64,000 nt of DNA from Tahibacter aquaticus (GCF_004363655.1 NZ_SNZH01000007.1:62001-126000); one strand, 5' to 3'; shown: positions 33,371 to 42,957, counted from the stretch's first letter. Program-made: numbers and translations. The notes: generated by a model not told the origin, from the letters alone.

Positions 33371-34429
33371 ATGACATCCAAGACTTCCGACCTGGCCGAC
33401 CTCGGCTGGAGTACCTTCTTTTCCGTTCAACTCGACCTGCAGGAGCTCGACAGTACCGAGCCGGTGCGGGTGATGGCTGTGCACCGCAACCGGCTGCTGG
33501 TCGCCGGTCCTTGCGGACAGCGCGACCTGCCGCCATTCGCCGCTGCCGACGACGAATCGGCCACGGCTACGGTCGGCGACTGGCTGCTGCTCGATGCGGC
33601 CAGCGGCCGGACGCAGCGCCTGCTGGCACGAAAAAGTGTTTTCCAGCGCAAGGCGCCCGGCAGCGACCGCCGCCTGCAGCTGATCGCGGCCAATGTCGAC
33701 ACCTTGTTCCTGGTCACTTCCTGCAACCAGGATTTCAATCCGGCCCGGCTCGAACGCTACCTCGCTCTGGCGCGCGAAGCCGGCGTCATGCCGGTGGTGG
33801 TGCTGAGCAAGGCCGACCTGAGCGACGGCAGCGAGGATTTTGTGCGGGCGGCTGCGCAGCTGCTGCCCGGCATCGCCGTGGAGGCGGTCGACGCGCGCTG
33901 TGCCGATTCGACATACCGGCTGCTGCCCTGGTGCGGCCGCGGCCAGACTGTTGCCCTGGTCGGCTCGTCCGGCGTGGGCAAATCGACGCTGGTGAATACG
34001 CTGAGCGGCAGCGGGCAGCTGCCGACCCAGGGCATACGGGAAGACGATGCCAAGGGCCGGCATACGACGACCGGGCGTGCCCTGTACCGCCTGCCCGCCG
34101 GCGGCTGGCTGCTGGATACGCCGGGCATGCGCGAGCTGCAGCTGAGCGAGGCCCGGGATGGCCTGGAAGCGGTGTTCGCCGACATCGTCGCGGCGGCGGC
34201 GAACTGCCGTTTCGGCGACTGCCGCCACGACGGTGAACCGGACTGTGCCGTGACTGCGGCGATTGCCGCGGGCCTGCTCGATGCGCAGCGGCTGCGGCGC
34301 TGGCGCAAGCTCGCCGCAGAAGAGGCATTGACCACGCAAAGCCTGTCGCAGCGGCGTGCGCGCGAGCGTGCATTCGGCAAATTTGCCAAACAGGTGATGG
34401 CGCACAAACAGTCGCGCCGCAGCGACTGA
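33371..34429 (+). CDS. rsgA: Small ribosomal subunit biogenesis GTPase RsgA
   Basis: ATG at 33371 gives 352 residues. Upstream in-frame starts extend into non-conserved sequence. An OB-fold N-terminus precedes a circularly permuted GTPase domain in the order G4 (VVLSKADL, about 142), G1 (GSSGVGKSTL, about 198) and G3 (DTPGMREL, about 250). A zinc knuckle follows (CRFGDCRHDGEPDC, about 279-292) and a basic helical tail. This order is diagnostic of RsgA/YjeQ, which assists late 30S maturation and is stimulated by the 30S subunit. Confidence 0.95.
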   Translation: MTSKTSDLADLGWSTFFSVQLDLQELDSTEPVRVMAVHRNRLLVAGPCGQRDLPPFAAADDESATATVGDWLLLDAASGRTQRLLARKSVFQRKAPGSDRRLQLIAANVDTLFLVTSCNQDFNPARLERYLALAREAGVMPVVVLSKADLSDGSEDFVRAAAQLLPGIAVEAVDARCADSTYRLLPWCGRGQTVALVGSSGVGKSTLVNTLSGSGQLPTQGIREDDAKGRHTTTGRALYRLPAGGWLLDTPGMRELQLSEARDGLEAVFADIVAAAANCRFGDCRHDGEPDCAVTAAIAAGLLDAQRLRRWRKLAAEEALTTQSLSQRRARERAFGKFAKQVMAHKQSRRSD

Positions 34430-34455
34430 GGCGGCCTGGCAAGCGCCTCTGCAAC

Positions 34456-34483
34456 GACACGCGCGGCATGGGCCGCGCGTGTC
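34456..34483 (+). terminator. Stem-loop after rsgA
   Basis: GACACGCGCGGC pairs with GCCGCGCGTGTC (12 bp) around a 4-nt loop. It lacks a T-run, so it may act as a weak or factor-assisted terminator. Confidence 0.5.
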
Positions 34484-34626
34484 CTGCGGCGTCGGCGAAA
34501 ACACGGCCGGACAAGGCCGCAGACCGCCCGTACAGGCGTCCGGACCGGCCACGGCAGCTATCGGTGAGGGCTGCTATGCTTGGCCTATAGCCGCCTGTCC
34601 GCGGCGTCACCGGCCTGATACAGCGC

Positions 34627-37131
34627 ATGATCGATATTCCCGGGTACCGCGTAGTGCGCCCGCTGGGGCGGGGCGGCATGGCCACGGTATATCTCGCGTT
34701 GCAGGAATCGGTAGACCGCGAGGTAGCGCTCAAGGTGATGTCGCCGACCCTGCTGGCCGATCCCACGTATGGCGAACGCTTCCTGCGCGAGGCACGCATC
34801 GCCGCCCGCCTGCACCATCCCCACGTGGTGGGCATCCACGACGTGGGCCGGCATGGCGACTATTTCTACATTGCGATGGAGTACATCGCCGGCGGGCCGG
34901 TGCTGCACGACGACGGCAAGGCCCGCGACGTACCGTTCACCCTGCGCGTAGTGCGCGAGATTGCCAAGGCGCTGGGTTATGCCAACAGCAAGAGCTTCGT
35001 GCATCGCGATGTCAAGCCCGACAACATCCTGCTGCGCGAGGACGGCTCGTCGGCACTGACCGATTTCGGCATTGCCCGCGCCAACGATTCGGCCACGCGC
35101 ATGACGCGTACCGGCGCCGTTGTCGGCACGCCGCACTACATGAGTCCGGAACAGGCGCGAGGGCGCGGCCTGGACGGGCGCTCCGACCTGTATAGCCTCG
35201 GCATCGTCATGTACGAACTGCTGGCCGGGCGCGTGCCTTACCACGCCGAGGACTCCCTCGCGGTCGGCATCATGCATATCACCCAGCCGGTGCCGCTGCT
35301 GCCGGTGGAATACAAGGCGCTGCAGCCGACCCTGGACCTGCTGCTGGCCAAGGAACCCGAGCAGCGCTTCCAGGACGGCAACGCCGTCGCCACCGCAATC
35401 GAGCAGATCGAGCGCCGGCTGGAACGCGGCGAACTGCGCGAGCTGCTGCAGGGGCGCACGGCCTCGGCGCCGACCATGGCCTTGCCCTCGATCACGCCGC
35501 TGGACCCCGGCGCGCGTGCCGAGCCGCGGTTCGGCACCATCGACTTGGTCGACAGCAGCCCGCAGCGCTTTTCCCGCATCAGCGAGCGGCGCGACAACAA
35601 AGCCAAGCGCAACAACCTGGGGCCGTGGCTATTTACCGGAGCTATGGTTGCGCTGGTGGCCGTCGCGGCGTTTACGCTGTGGCGCAACCAGGACAAATTG
35701 CGCGCCTTGCTGCCGCGCACCGAACTCAATGACGTGCTGGTGCGGGCGGAGAACGCGCTGGCCAAGGGCAAGCTCAGTGGCAATGCCGGCGACAGCGCCC
35801 GCGAGCTGTTCGAATCGGCCCGTGTGATCGACCCCGACAACGACATTGCCCGCGCCGGCCTGCGCCGCGTTGGCGAAGCGCTGGTAGCCGAAGCCGTGGC
35901 GGCGACGCAGCGCCGCGACTACGCCGTCGCGCATGCGCGCCTGGCCGATGCACGCGCGCTGCTGGCCGGTGGTACCGCGGTCGACAAGGCGGCGGCGGAA
36001 CTGAAGCTGGCCGAGGCGCAGAACACCGAGGTCGCCAGCCTGTTTGACCAGGCAGAAGCTGCCCTGGCTGCCGGCAAGCTGCTCGACGCCGGTGGTGCGG
36101 TCGATCTGTACGAGCGCGTGCTGGCCAGCGACAGCGGCAACGCACCGGCCCAGGCCGGCCTGCGCAAGACCGGCGCCGCGCTTGCCGCGCAGACGCGCGA
36201 TTTGTTGAATCAGGGAAAAGTGGACGAAGCGACGACACGCATCGAAGCGATCGCCCGCGCGCTGCCCAACGATCCGTCGCTGCCCAACCTGCGCGCAGAG
36301 CTGACCGCCGCACGCGGCAACGCCACGGCGGCGCTCGACGCGCAGCTCAGGCGCGGCCAGGAACTGCTGCGATCCGGTCGTGTCGACGGCCCCGGCGAAG
36401 AAACCGCGCTGGCCCAGTTCAAGGCCGTGCTGGCGCGCGATCCGAACAACAGCGGTGCCCGCGCCGGCCTGGCCCAGGTGGCGCAGGCGCTGATCGTGCA
36501 GGCGAATGCAGCGCTGGAAGAAAGCAATTCCAGCGTGGCGGAGCGGCTGATCCGCCAGGCCGAGCAGTTGGCGCCCGGTTCGGCCGACCTGGCCGCCGTG
36601 CGCAGCCGCCTGCGCGACCTGCGTGAACAGGTGGAAATTGCTGCATCGCGGCCGGTGCTGACGCCCGAGCAGCAGCAGAAGCTGACGGCCAACCTCGCTG
36701 CGGCAGGCCAGGCGGCGCAAGCCGGCAACCTGATCATGCCGCCGGGTACTTCCGCCTACGACAAATACCGCGCCGTGCTCGCCCTGGACGGCAGCAATGC
36801 GCAGGCCCAGGCGGGTCTGCAGGCCTTGCCGCAAATCGCCCGCGACCAGTTCAACCAGGCGCTGGGCGAACAGAAGCTGGCGCGAGCGCGCGACATGATC
36901 GATACGCTGGAGCAGCTGTCGCCGTCCGATGCCGCGCTGACTACCTTGCGTGCCCGCCTGGCCGAAGCGCTGCTCGACGAAGCCGAGCGGCGCGTGGCCG
37001 AGAACCGCCCGGGCGAGGCGCGCCGCGCGCTGGATGCGGCGCGCGGCCTGAGCCCGGCCAATCCGCGCCTGGGCGGCGTGGAGCAGAAGCTGCGCGAACT
37101 GTCGCCCGCTGCGGGCGGCAACGGCCTGTAG
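34627..37131 (+). CDS. Transmembrane Ser/Thr protein kinase with four periplasmic helical repeats
   Basis: The 834-residue PknB-type kinase has GRGGMATVYLAL (about 15-26), VALKVM, HRDVKPDN (about 127), LTDFGIARAN (about 143) and GTPHYMSPEQARG (activation loop), so it is catalytically complete. A linker and one membrane span (GPWLFTGAMVALVAVAAFTL, about 335-354) lead to a periplasmic region of about 475 residues. That region contains four units of about 100-115 residues, each with a DxxNxxAxAGL box (about 402, 502, 605, 721). No PASTA domain is present. A TATGCT box (34574-34579) may be its -10. It is separated from the NRDE gene by about 10 nt, so the two are probably co-transcribed. Confidence 0.93.
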   Translation: MIDIPGYRVVRPLGRGGMATVYLALQESVDREVALKVMSPTLLADPTYGERFLREARIAARLHHPHVVGIHDVGRHGDYFYIAMEYIAGGPVLHDDGKARDVPFTLRVVREIAKALGYANSKSFVHRDVKPDNILLREDGSSALTDFGIARANDSATRMTRTGAVVGTPHYMSPEQARGRGLDGRSDLYSLGIVMYELLAGRVPYHAEDSLAVGIMHITQPVPLLPVEYKALQPTLDLLLAKEPEQRFQDGNAVATAIEQIERRLERGELRELLQGRTASAPTMALPSITPLDPGARAEPRFGTIDLVDSSPQRFSRISERRDNKAKRNNLGPWLFTGAMVALVAVAAFTLWRNQDKLRALLPRTELNDVLVRAENALAKGKLSGNAGDSARELFESARVIDPDNDIARAGLRRVGEALVAEAVAATQRRDYAVAHARLADARALLAGGTAVDKAAAELKLAEAQNTEVASLFDQAEAALAAGKLLDAGGAVDLYERVLASDSGNAPAQAGLRKTGAALAAQTRDLLNQGKVDEATTRIEAIARALPNDPSLPNLRAELTAARGNATAALDAQLRRGQELLRSGRVDGPGEETALAQFKAVLARDPNNSGARAGLAQVAQALIVQANAALEESNSSVAERLIRQAEQLAPGSADLAAVRSRLRDLREQVEIAASRPVLTPEQQQKLTANLAAAGQAAQAGNLIMPPGTSAYDKYRAVLALDGSNAQAQAGLQALPQIARDQFNQALGEQKLARARDMIDTLEQLSPSDAALTTLRARLAEALLDEAERRVAENRPGEARRALDAARGLSPANPRLGGVEQKLRELSPAAGGNGL

Positions 37132-37141
37132 GAGGCGATGC

Positions 37142-37873
37142 ATGTGCCTGTTGCTGTTGGCCCTCGATGCAGTGCCGGGACGGCCGGTCGTGCTGCTGGG
37201 CAATCGCGACGAATTTCATGCGCGCCCCAGCGCTGCCGCGGCGCCCTGGGCAGACCTGCCCGGCGTGATCGGCGGCCGCGACCTGGAAGCCGGCGGTAGC
37301 TGGCTGGCCGCGCATCGCAGTGGACGCATCGCCGCGGTGACCAATATCCGACTGCTCACGCAGCAGCGCGGCAGCCGTTCGCGCGGCGATCTGGTGCGCG
37401 ATTTCGTCGCCGGCGAAGCCGGTGCAGCCGCGCAGATGCAGCTGCTACAGCGGCGGGTCGGCGACTACGCGCCGTTCAACCTGGTGCTGATCGATGCGCA
37501 TGAGGCCTGGTGCCTGGAAAGCCCCAGCGCCAGGGCGCAGCGGCTGCAGCCGGGCGTACACCTGATCAGCAACGGTCCGCTGGACGCGCCCTGGCCGAAG
37601 ATGCAGCGGCTGCGCGAACGCTTTGTGCAAACGGTTGCCGGCGGCGGCAATGACGACGCGCTGCTGGATCTGCTGGCCGATACCCAGCAGCCAGCCGATG
37701 CGGCGCTGCCCGACACCGGCATAGGTCTGGAGCGGGAGCGCTTCCTTGCGCCGATCTTCATCCGTGGAGAAAGCTACGGCACGCGGGCAAGTACCTTGGC
37801 CTGGCGCGACGGAGCAGGCCGCATCGGCCTGCACGAACGCCGCTTCGGGCCGGGCGGCTTGGCGCTCCCGTAG
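37142..37873 (+). CDS. NRDE family protein (TANGO2-like)
   Basis: The 243-residue protein starts at ATG 37142, preceded by AGGAGG. MCLLLLALD places a Cys at position 2, and GNRDEFHARPS (about 20-30) contains the NRDE signature. WADLPGVIGGRDLEAGGSWL follows the family pattern. The family is related to human TANGO2 and is often called DUF833. The biochemical role is unsettled (heme handling and metabolite repair have been proposed), and the fold may be an Ntn hydrolase with Cys2 as nucleophile. The stop codon (TAG 37871-37873) lies inside a palindromic repeat element, so the native C-terminus may have been replaced. Confidence 0.88.
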   Translation: MCLLLLALDAVPGRPVVLLGNRDEFHARPSAAAAPWADLPGVIGGRDLEAGGSWLAAHRSGRIAAVTNIRLLTQQRGSRSRGDLVRDFVAGEAGAAAQMQLLQRRVGDYAPFNLVLIDAHEAWCLESPSARAQRLQPGVHLISNGPLDAPWPKMQRLRERFVQTVAGGGNDDALLDLLADTQQPADAALPDTGIGLERERFLAPIFIRGESYGTRASTLAWRDGAGRIGLHERRFGPGGLALP

Positions 37874-37975
37874 GGCGCGATGAGCGCAGCGAATTGCGCC
37901 GCGCAGCGATTGGTTTTGCCGTGGGCAGGAAGGGTGCGAAGGTGCAATTCGCTTTTCTCATCGCACCCTACGGGG
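37867..37975 (+). repeat. Palindromic dispersed element, copy 2
   Basis: The left tip CCCGTAGGGCGCGATGAGCG and right tip CTCATCGCACCCTACGGG are near-perfect inverses, with AGCGAATTGCGCC/GGTGCAATTCGCT as inner arms. The TAG in the left tip is the stop codon of the NRDE gene. It is the best-preserved copy of the three. Confidence 0.88.
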
Positions 37976-38102
37976 ACTATTCCGTGGGGTGCGATGCGGA
38001 ATAGCCCTTCGTTGGCAGGGCTTCGTGGCGGCTATGCCTCGATGCGGGGGTTCGCCTGCGGCTCACCCCAACCTGCGCACGCTGCATTTTCTATTTCTAC
38101 TT

Positions 38103-38819
38103 TCAGTCGACCAGGGTGCTGGTGTGGTCGCCCTTGCGCCGCTCTTCCACCAGCGGCCGCGCGTGCACGAGGAAGTACACGTTCTCGGCGATATTGGTGG
38201 CGTGGTCGCCGATGCGTTCGATGTTCTTGGCCATGAACAGCAGGTGCGTGCACGGGGTGATGTTGCGCGGGTCTTCCATCATGTAGGTAAGCAGTTCGCG
38301 GAACATCGCCGTATACAAGGTGTCGAGCTGCACATCGCGCTTCCACACTTCGTGCGCGGCGACAGCGTCGCTGCGGCGGTAGGCATCGAGCACGTCGCGC
38401 AGCATGCCGCCGGCGACCTGGGCGAGGTGCGGCAGGCTGGCCGCCGGACGCATCGGCGCGTTCTGGTTCAGTGCGATGGCACGCTTGGCGACGTTGGCGG
38501 CATAGTCGCCGATACGCTCGATGTCGGCGGCGATGCGCAGCGCCGCCAGTACGTCGCGCAGGTCGCGTGCGATCGGCTGGCGCAGGGCGAGCAGGCGCAG
38601 CACATCGTGGCTGACGTCGTGTTCCAGCGCGTCGATGGCGTTGTCGCCTTCGACCACACGCGCGGCCAGGTCGCTGTTGCGCTCTTCCACAGCGGCAGCA
38701 GCCATGGCCAGCTGCTCGCCGGCCAGCTGGCCCATGCGCGTGATTTCGTCGAGCAGGCGCGCGAGTTCCGCGTCGTAGCTCTTGATGATGTGTTCGTGCG
38801 TGATCGGAGTTTCGCTCAT
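38103..38819 (-). CDS. phoU: Phosphate-specific transport accessory protein PhoU
   Basis: ATG at 38819 gives 238 residues, matching E. coli PhoU (241). The longer open frame extends into pstB. Two PhoU helical repeats are visible, with the metal-binding motifs ERIGDYAANVAKRA (about 93-106) and ERIGDHATNIAENV (about 204-217). PhoU links PstSCAB to the PhoR/PhoB system and restrains the Pho response and phosphate uptake when phosphate is abundant. It is the last gene of the operon, 83 nt after pstB. Confidence 0.96.
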   Translation of the reverse strand: MSETPITHEHIIKSYDAELARLLDEITRMGQLAGEQLAMAAAAVEERNSDLAARVVEGDNAIDALEHDVSHDVLRLLALRQPIARDLRDVLAALRIAADIERIGDYAANVAKRAIALNQNAPMRPAASLPHLAQVAGGMLRDVLDAYRRSDAVAAHEVWKRDVQLDTLYTAMFRELLTYMMEDPRNITPCTHLLFMAKNIERIGDHATNIAENVYFLVHARPLVEERRKGDHTSTLVD

Positions 38820-38902
38820 GATCGTTGCGTTCGCGTCCAGGAAGCTCTGAAAAGCGGCGTAAGCCGCCGACGTGGTATGGCTCGCCCGATCCGGGCGCGC
38901 GC

Positions 38903-39727
38903 CTAGCCGAAGCGGCCGGTGATGTAGTCTTCCGTCTGCTGCTTGCTGGGCCGGGTGAACATGGTTTCCGTCTCGCCGAATTCGATCAGCTCGCCCAGGT
39001 ACATGAAGGCGGTGAAGTCGGAGCAGCGCGCCGCCTGCTGCATGTTGTGGGTGACGATGGCGATGGTGAAGTCTTTCTTCAGTTCTTCCACCAACTGCTC
39101 GATCTTGCCGGTGGCGATCGGGTCCAGCGCCGAGGTCGGCTCGTCGAACAGGATCACCTCGGGCCGGAGCGCGATGGCGCGGGCGATGCACAAGCGCTGC
39201 TGCTGGCCGCCGGAAAGGCCCAGCGCGCTGCCTTTGAGCTTGTCCTTGGCCTCGTCCCAGATCGCCGCCTGGCGCAGTGCCTGCTCGACGCGGATGTCCA
39301 TGTCGGCGCGCGACAGCTTCTCGTAGTGCTTGATGCCGTAGGCGATGTTGTCGTAGATCGACATCGGGAACGGCACCGGCTTCTGGAACACCATGCCGAC
39401 CTTGGAGCGCAGCCGGTTCAGCGGATAGTGCGGATCGAGCACGTTCTCGCCGTCGAGCATCACTTCGCCGCGCGCTTCCAGCTTGGGGTAGATGGAATAA
39501 ATGCGGTTGAAGATGCGCAGCAGGGTCGACTTGCCGCAGCCGGACGGGCCGATGATGGCGGTCACGCGTTTTTCCGGAATATCCATGTGGATATTTTTCA
39601 GCGCGTGGAAGCCGTCATAGTAGAAGTTCAGATTGCGCGCGGTGATCTTCGCGGCAGCGGTGGCCTGGCCGGCCGCCGCTGCATTCACGTTGAGCGAGGC
39701 CGCGACGGCCAGGTTCAGATTAGTCAT
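38903..39727 (-). CDS. pstB: Phosphate ABC transporter ATP-binding protein PstB
   Basis: The 274-residue ABC ATPase has [16 protein letters not shown] (Walker A, about 60), [20 protein letters not shown] (signature, about 172), [13 protein letters not shown] (Walker B) and [11 protein letters not shown] (H-loop). The [20 protein letters not shown] segment is typical of PstB. The Ala-rich first 25 residues are longer than usual. ATG overlaps the end of pstA by 8 nt (ATGACTAA), indicating coupling. It powers phosphate import through PstC/PstA. Confidence 0.97.
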   Translation of the reverse strand: MTNLNLAVAASLNVNAAAAGQATAAAKITARNLNFYYDGFHALKNIHMDIPEKRVTAIIGPSGCGKSTLLRIFNRIYSIYPKLEARGEVMLDGENVLDPHYPLNRLRSKVGMVFQKPVPFPMSIYDNIAYGIKHYEKLSRADMDIRVEQALRQAAIWDEAKDKLKGSALGLSGGQQQRLCIARAIALRPEVILFDEPTSALDPIATGKIEQLVEELKKDFTIAIVTHNMQQAARCSDFTAFMYLGELIEFGETETMFTRPSKQQTEDYITGRFG

Positions 39728-40580
39728 TGGCTACCTTCCGGCGGGCGATGATGGCGCGGGCGATGAGGCTGATGCAGAGCACGAACACGGTGACCATGAA
39801 CGCGCCGGCCCAGGCCAGCTCGTGCCAGGTGTCGTAGGGGCTCATGGCGTACTGGAAGACGACGACGGGCACGCTGGCGAGCGGGCCAGACAGGTCGTGG
39901 CTCCAGAACTGGTTGTTGAGCGCAGTAAACAGCAGCGGCGCGGTTTCGCCGCTGATGCGCGCCAGCGCCAGCAGGATGCCGGTGACGATGCCGGGCAGGG
40001 CGGAGCGGTACAGCACCTGCACGGTCACTTTCCACTGCGGTACACCCAGGCTCAGCGCCGCTTCGCGCATCTGGCTGGGTACCAGCTTGAGCATTTCGTC
40101 GGTGGTGCGCACGACGACGGGCAGTACGATCAGGGCCAGCGTGATCGCGCCGGCGAAGCCCGAGAAATGCCCCATCGGCCGCACCACCAGGGTGTAGACG
40201 AACAGGCCGAGTACGATCGATGGTGCCGACAGCAGGATGTCGTTGATGAAGCGGATCGCTTCGCCCAGGTAGGAGCGGCGCGCGTATTCGGCCAGGAAGG
40301 TGCCGGCGAGAATACCGACCGGCGTGCCCATGAGGATGGCGAGAATGCTCATCAGCATGCTGCCGAAGAACGCGTTGGCCAGGCCGCCGTCTTCGCCCGG
40401 CGGCGGCGTCATCTGGTAGAACAGTTCCGGCTTCAGCGCGCCGATGCCGTTGACCAGCGTCGTCCAGAGGATCCACACCAGCCAGAACAGGCCGAACAGG
40501 GTGGCGGCGCTGGCCATGACCAGCGCGATGCTGTTCTTCAGGCGCCGGCGGCGATAGAGCTTTTCTGCGATCGCGCTCAT
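39720..40580 (-). CDS. pstA: Phosphate ABC transporter permease PstA
   Basis: ATG at 40580 overlaps the pstC stop as ATGA and gives 286 residues. Six membrane segments are visible, with the ABC permease EAA-type loop ([20 protein letters not shown], about 185-204). [12 protein letters not shown] is the PstA hallmark near the substrate path. The larger open frame to 41408 is an overlap with pstC in another frame. Partners are PstC, PstB and PstS. Confidence 0.97.
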   Translation of the reverse strand: MSAIAEKLYRRRRLKNSIALVMASAATLFGLFWLVWILWTTLVNGIGALKPELFYQMTPPPGEDGGLANAFFGSMLMSILAILMGTPVGILAGTFLAEYARRSYLGEAIRFINDILLSAPSIVLGLFVYTLVVRPMGHFSGFAGAITLALIVLPVVVRTTDEMLKLVPSQMREAALSLGVPQWKVTVQVLYRSALPGIVTGILLALARISGETAPLLFTALNNQFWSHDLSGPLASVPVVVFQYAMSPYDTWHELAWAGAFMVTVFVLCISLIARAIIARRKVAND

Positions 40581-41575
40581 TTCGCACCCTCGTTGCGGTT
40601 CAGCCGCATCAGCATCAGCTTGGCAATGGCCAGCACCACGAAGGTGACGATGAACAGCAGGAAACCCAGTGCGACCAGCGACGACTGGTAGATTTCGCTG
40701 TCCGCCTCGGAGAACTCGTTGGCGATGGTGGCGGCGATGGAATTGCCCGGCATCAGCAGCGATGCCGTCAGGTGATGCGCATTGCCGAGTACGAAGGTCA
40801 CCGCCATGGTTTCGCCGAGCGCGCGGCCCAGGCCGAGGAACACGCCGCCGATAACCGCCGAACGCGTATACGGCAGCACCACGTTCCAGGACACTTCCCA
40901 GGTGGTCGAGCCCAGCGCATAGGCCGATTCCTTCAGCCGCGTGGGCACGGTGAGAAACACTTCGCGCATCACCGAGGAAATGAACGGAATCACCATGATG
41001 GCCAGCACGATGCCGGCAGTGAGCATGCCGATGCCCAGCGGCGGGCCCTGGAACAGCGGGCCGAGAATGGGCAGCGGACCGAGGTATTTGTTGAGGAACG
41101 GGATGACCGTGCTCGACATCACCGGTACGAAAACGAACAGGCCCCACATGCCGTAGATGATCGACGGAATGCCGGCGAGCAGTTCGATCGCGGAAGCCAC
41201 CGGCGTGCGCAGCCAGGGCGGTGCGACTTCGGTCAGGAACAGGGCGATGCCGAAGCTGACCGGTACTGCGATCAGCATCGCGATCAGCGCGGTGACCAGG
41301 GTGCCGTAGATCGGCACCAAGGCGCCGAACTTGTGGCCGACGGCATCCCAGTCGGTGGTGGTGAGAAACGAGATTCCAAAGGTGGAGAAGGCCAGTTTGC
41401 CGCCCCACAGCATGGAGAAGGCGGCGCCGGCCAGGGCTAGCAGAACGAACAGGCCGGCACCGGTGACGAGATAGCGGAAGGCATTGTCGGCGCGGCGATC
41501 GGATTCGGCGCGACGGGCGGTATTGTCGTTGTGCGCGGCGAGCGCGCTTGCAGGCAAGGCTTGGTCGGTGCTCAT
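40577..41575 (-). CDS. pstC: Phosphate ABC transporter permease PstC
   Basis: The 332-residue inner-membrane permease has about six helices. The motifs LKESAYALGSTTWEVSWNVV (EAA loop, about 213-232) and GRALGETMAVTFVLGN (about 254-269) are diagnostic of PstC. The first 35 residues are polar and cytoplasmic. It is separated from pstS by an 11-bp stem-loop (41612-41639) and overlaps pstA by 4 nt. Confidence 0.97.
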   Translation of the reverse strand: MSTDQALPASALAAHNDNTARRAESDRRADNAFRYLVTGAGLFVLLALAGAAFSMLWGGKLAFSTFGISFLTTTDWDAVGHKFGALVPIYGTLVTALIAMLIAVPVSFGIALFLTEVAPPWLRTPVASAIELLAGIPSIIYGMWGLFVFVPVMSSTVIPFLNKYLGPLPILGPLFQGPPLGIGMLTAGIVLAIMVIPFISSVMREVFLTVPTRLKESAYALGSTTWEVSWNVVLPYTRSAVIGGVFLGLGRALGETMAVTFVLGNAHHLTASLLMPGNSIAATIANEFSEADSEIYQSSLVALGFLLFIVTFVVLAIAKLMLMRLNRNEGAK

Positions 41576-41611
41576 GCGTCAGTCACGGGGCTGGCGGTGA
41601 AGAACACGGAA

Positions 41612-41639
41612 GGGGCGAAGCGCTTGCGCGCTTCGCCCC
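41612..41639 (-). terminator. Intercistronic stem-loop between pstS and pstC
   Basis: GGGGCGAAGCG pairs with CGCTTCGCCCC around 6 nt, with no T-run. Such hairpins after binding-protein genes usually protect the upstream mRNA from 3' decay or attenuate read-through, giving more PstS than permease. Confidence 0.7.
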
Positions 41640-41654
41640 CGTGCATGAGTGCTA

Positions 41655-42674
41655 TCAGGCTTTGATCTCGGCGGCCCAGTAGGCCTCGATCTGCTTGACC
41701 AGTTCATCGGGCAGCGGCACGAAGTCCAGCGCCTCGGCCTGGGCCTTGCCGTTTTCCAGCGCCCACTTGAAGAAGGCCAGGGCGTTCTTGCTGCGCGCGG
41801 CATCCTTGGGCTGCTTGTACATCAGGATGAAGTTGGTGGCGGCGATCGGCCAGGAGGTTTCGCCCGGCGCGTTGGTGATGATGAGATAGAAGTCTTTGGC
41901 GTTCTTCCAGTCGGCGCTGGCGGCAGCGGCCTGGAAGCTTTCGCGGCTGGGCTGCACGAACTTGCCAGCGGCGTTCTGCACGGCGCCATAGGTCATCTTG
42001 TTCTGCAGCGAATACGCCAGTTCCACGTAGCCGATGGAGCCCGGGATCTGCTTCACATAGGCGGCGACGCCTTCGTTACCCTTGCCGCCGACGCCGACCG
42101 GCCACTGCACCGAGGTGCCTTCGCCGATCTTCTGCTTCCACTCCGGCGACACCTTGGACAGGTAGTTCACCCAGTTGAAGGTGGTGCCGGAACCGTCGGA
42201 GCGATGCACTACGGTGATCAGCGCGTCGGGCAGGGTGATGCCGGCGTTGACGGCGACAATTTGTGGATCGTTCCACTTGGTGACTTTGCCGAGGAAGATG
42301 TCGGCCAGCAGCGGACCGGTGAACTGGATCTTGCCCGGGGCCACGCCCTGGATATTGACCACCGGTACCACGCCGCCGATGACCGACGGGAACTGGCCCA
42401 GGCCGGCTTCGGCGAGTTCCTTGGATTCCAGCGGCTTGTCGGACGAGCCGAAATCGACCGTGCCGGCCTTGATCTGGGCGATGCCGCCGCCGGAGCCGAT
42501 CGACTGGTAGTTGATCTTGTTACCCGTTGCCTGGCTGTAGTCGGCCGACCACTTGGACATGACCGGGTAGACGAAGGTGGCGCCAGCACCGGTGATGTCG
42601 GCGGCCTGGACGGTGAAGGCGGCAGCGCTGACGATGCCGGCGAGGGCGAGGCGGGTCGTGAGGGACCTGAGCAC
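41655..42674 (-). CDS. pstS: Periplasmic phosphate-binding protein PstS
   Basis: The start is a GTG at 42674 with AAGGAG about 8 nt upstream, and the product has 339 residues. A signal peptide (LALAGIVSAAAFTVQA) precedes the mature start ADITGAGATFVYPVMSKWSA. IGSGGGIAQIKAGTVDFGSS (about 59-78), HRSDGSGTTFNWVNYL (about 163-178) and VGGKGNEGVAAYV carry the phosphate-binding residues of the family. It is first in the operon and sits directly behind the Pho box. Confidence 0.97.
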   Translation of the reverse strand: MLRSLTTRLALAGIVSAAAFTVQAADITGAGATFVYPVMSKWSADYSQATGNKINYQSIGSGGGIAQIKAGTVDFGSSDKPLESKELAEAGLGQFPSVIGGVVPVVNIQGVAPGKIQFTGPLLADIFLGKVTKWNDPQIVAVNAGITLPDALITVVHRSDGSGTTFNWVNYLSKVSPEWKQKIGEGTSVQWPVGVGGKGNEGVAAYVKQIPGSIGYVELAYSLQNKMTYGAVQNAAGKFVQPSRESFQAAAASADWKNAKDFYLIITNAPGETSWPIAATNFILMYKQPKDAARSKNALAFFKWALENGKAQAEALDFVPLPDELVKQIEAYWAAEIKA

Positions 42675-42721
42675 GGGAAACTCCTTGGAAGGCGGCGATT
42701 GAGGCTTGCTGTTCGCCGCGC

Positions 42722-42777
42722 TTTGTACGCGTGCTGTGTTGCAGTCGCGTGGGAGTTTTGTTGCAGCTGTGTGACAG
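42722..42777 (-). promoter_or_regulatory. Pho box array and -10 element for the pst operon
   Basis: On the minus strand four heptads repeat every 11 bp: CTGTCAC (42771-42777), CTGCAAC (42760-42766), CTCCCAC (42749-42755) and CTGCAAC (42738-42744), with 4-nt spacers. This is the direct-repeat pattern bound by PhoB dimers (7 + 4 + 7). A -10-like TACAAA follows (complement of 42722-42727), about 50 nt before the pstS GTG. Two tandem Pho boxes in place of a -35 element fit strong phosphate-starvation induction. Confidence 0.85.
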
Positions 42778-42957
42778 GGCTGGAGCTAAGGCATTGAAAC
42801 GGCGCTGTGGCGCGCCTGAATGCCGTCGCCGGGCGGCTTGGGATTGTCACCGTTGTGAAATATTCGGACGCGCTGGCCGGTGGTTTCGGCCGCACCCGGC
42901 CGCCGCGCCGCAGACCCGGCGAGCTGCCGGGCCTGCGGCGAAAATGGCCGCTGCGAG

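Noticed and set aside
39720-41408. 562-codon minus-strand frame spanning pstA and part of pstC
   Set aside because: The upstream half is an out-of-frame reading of pstC. The real pstA start is the ATGA overlap at 40580.
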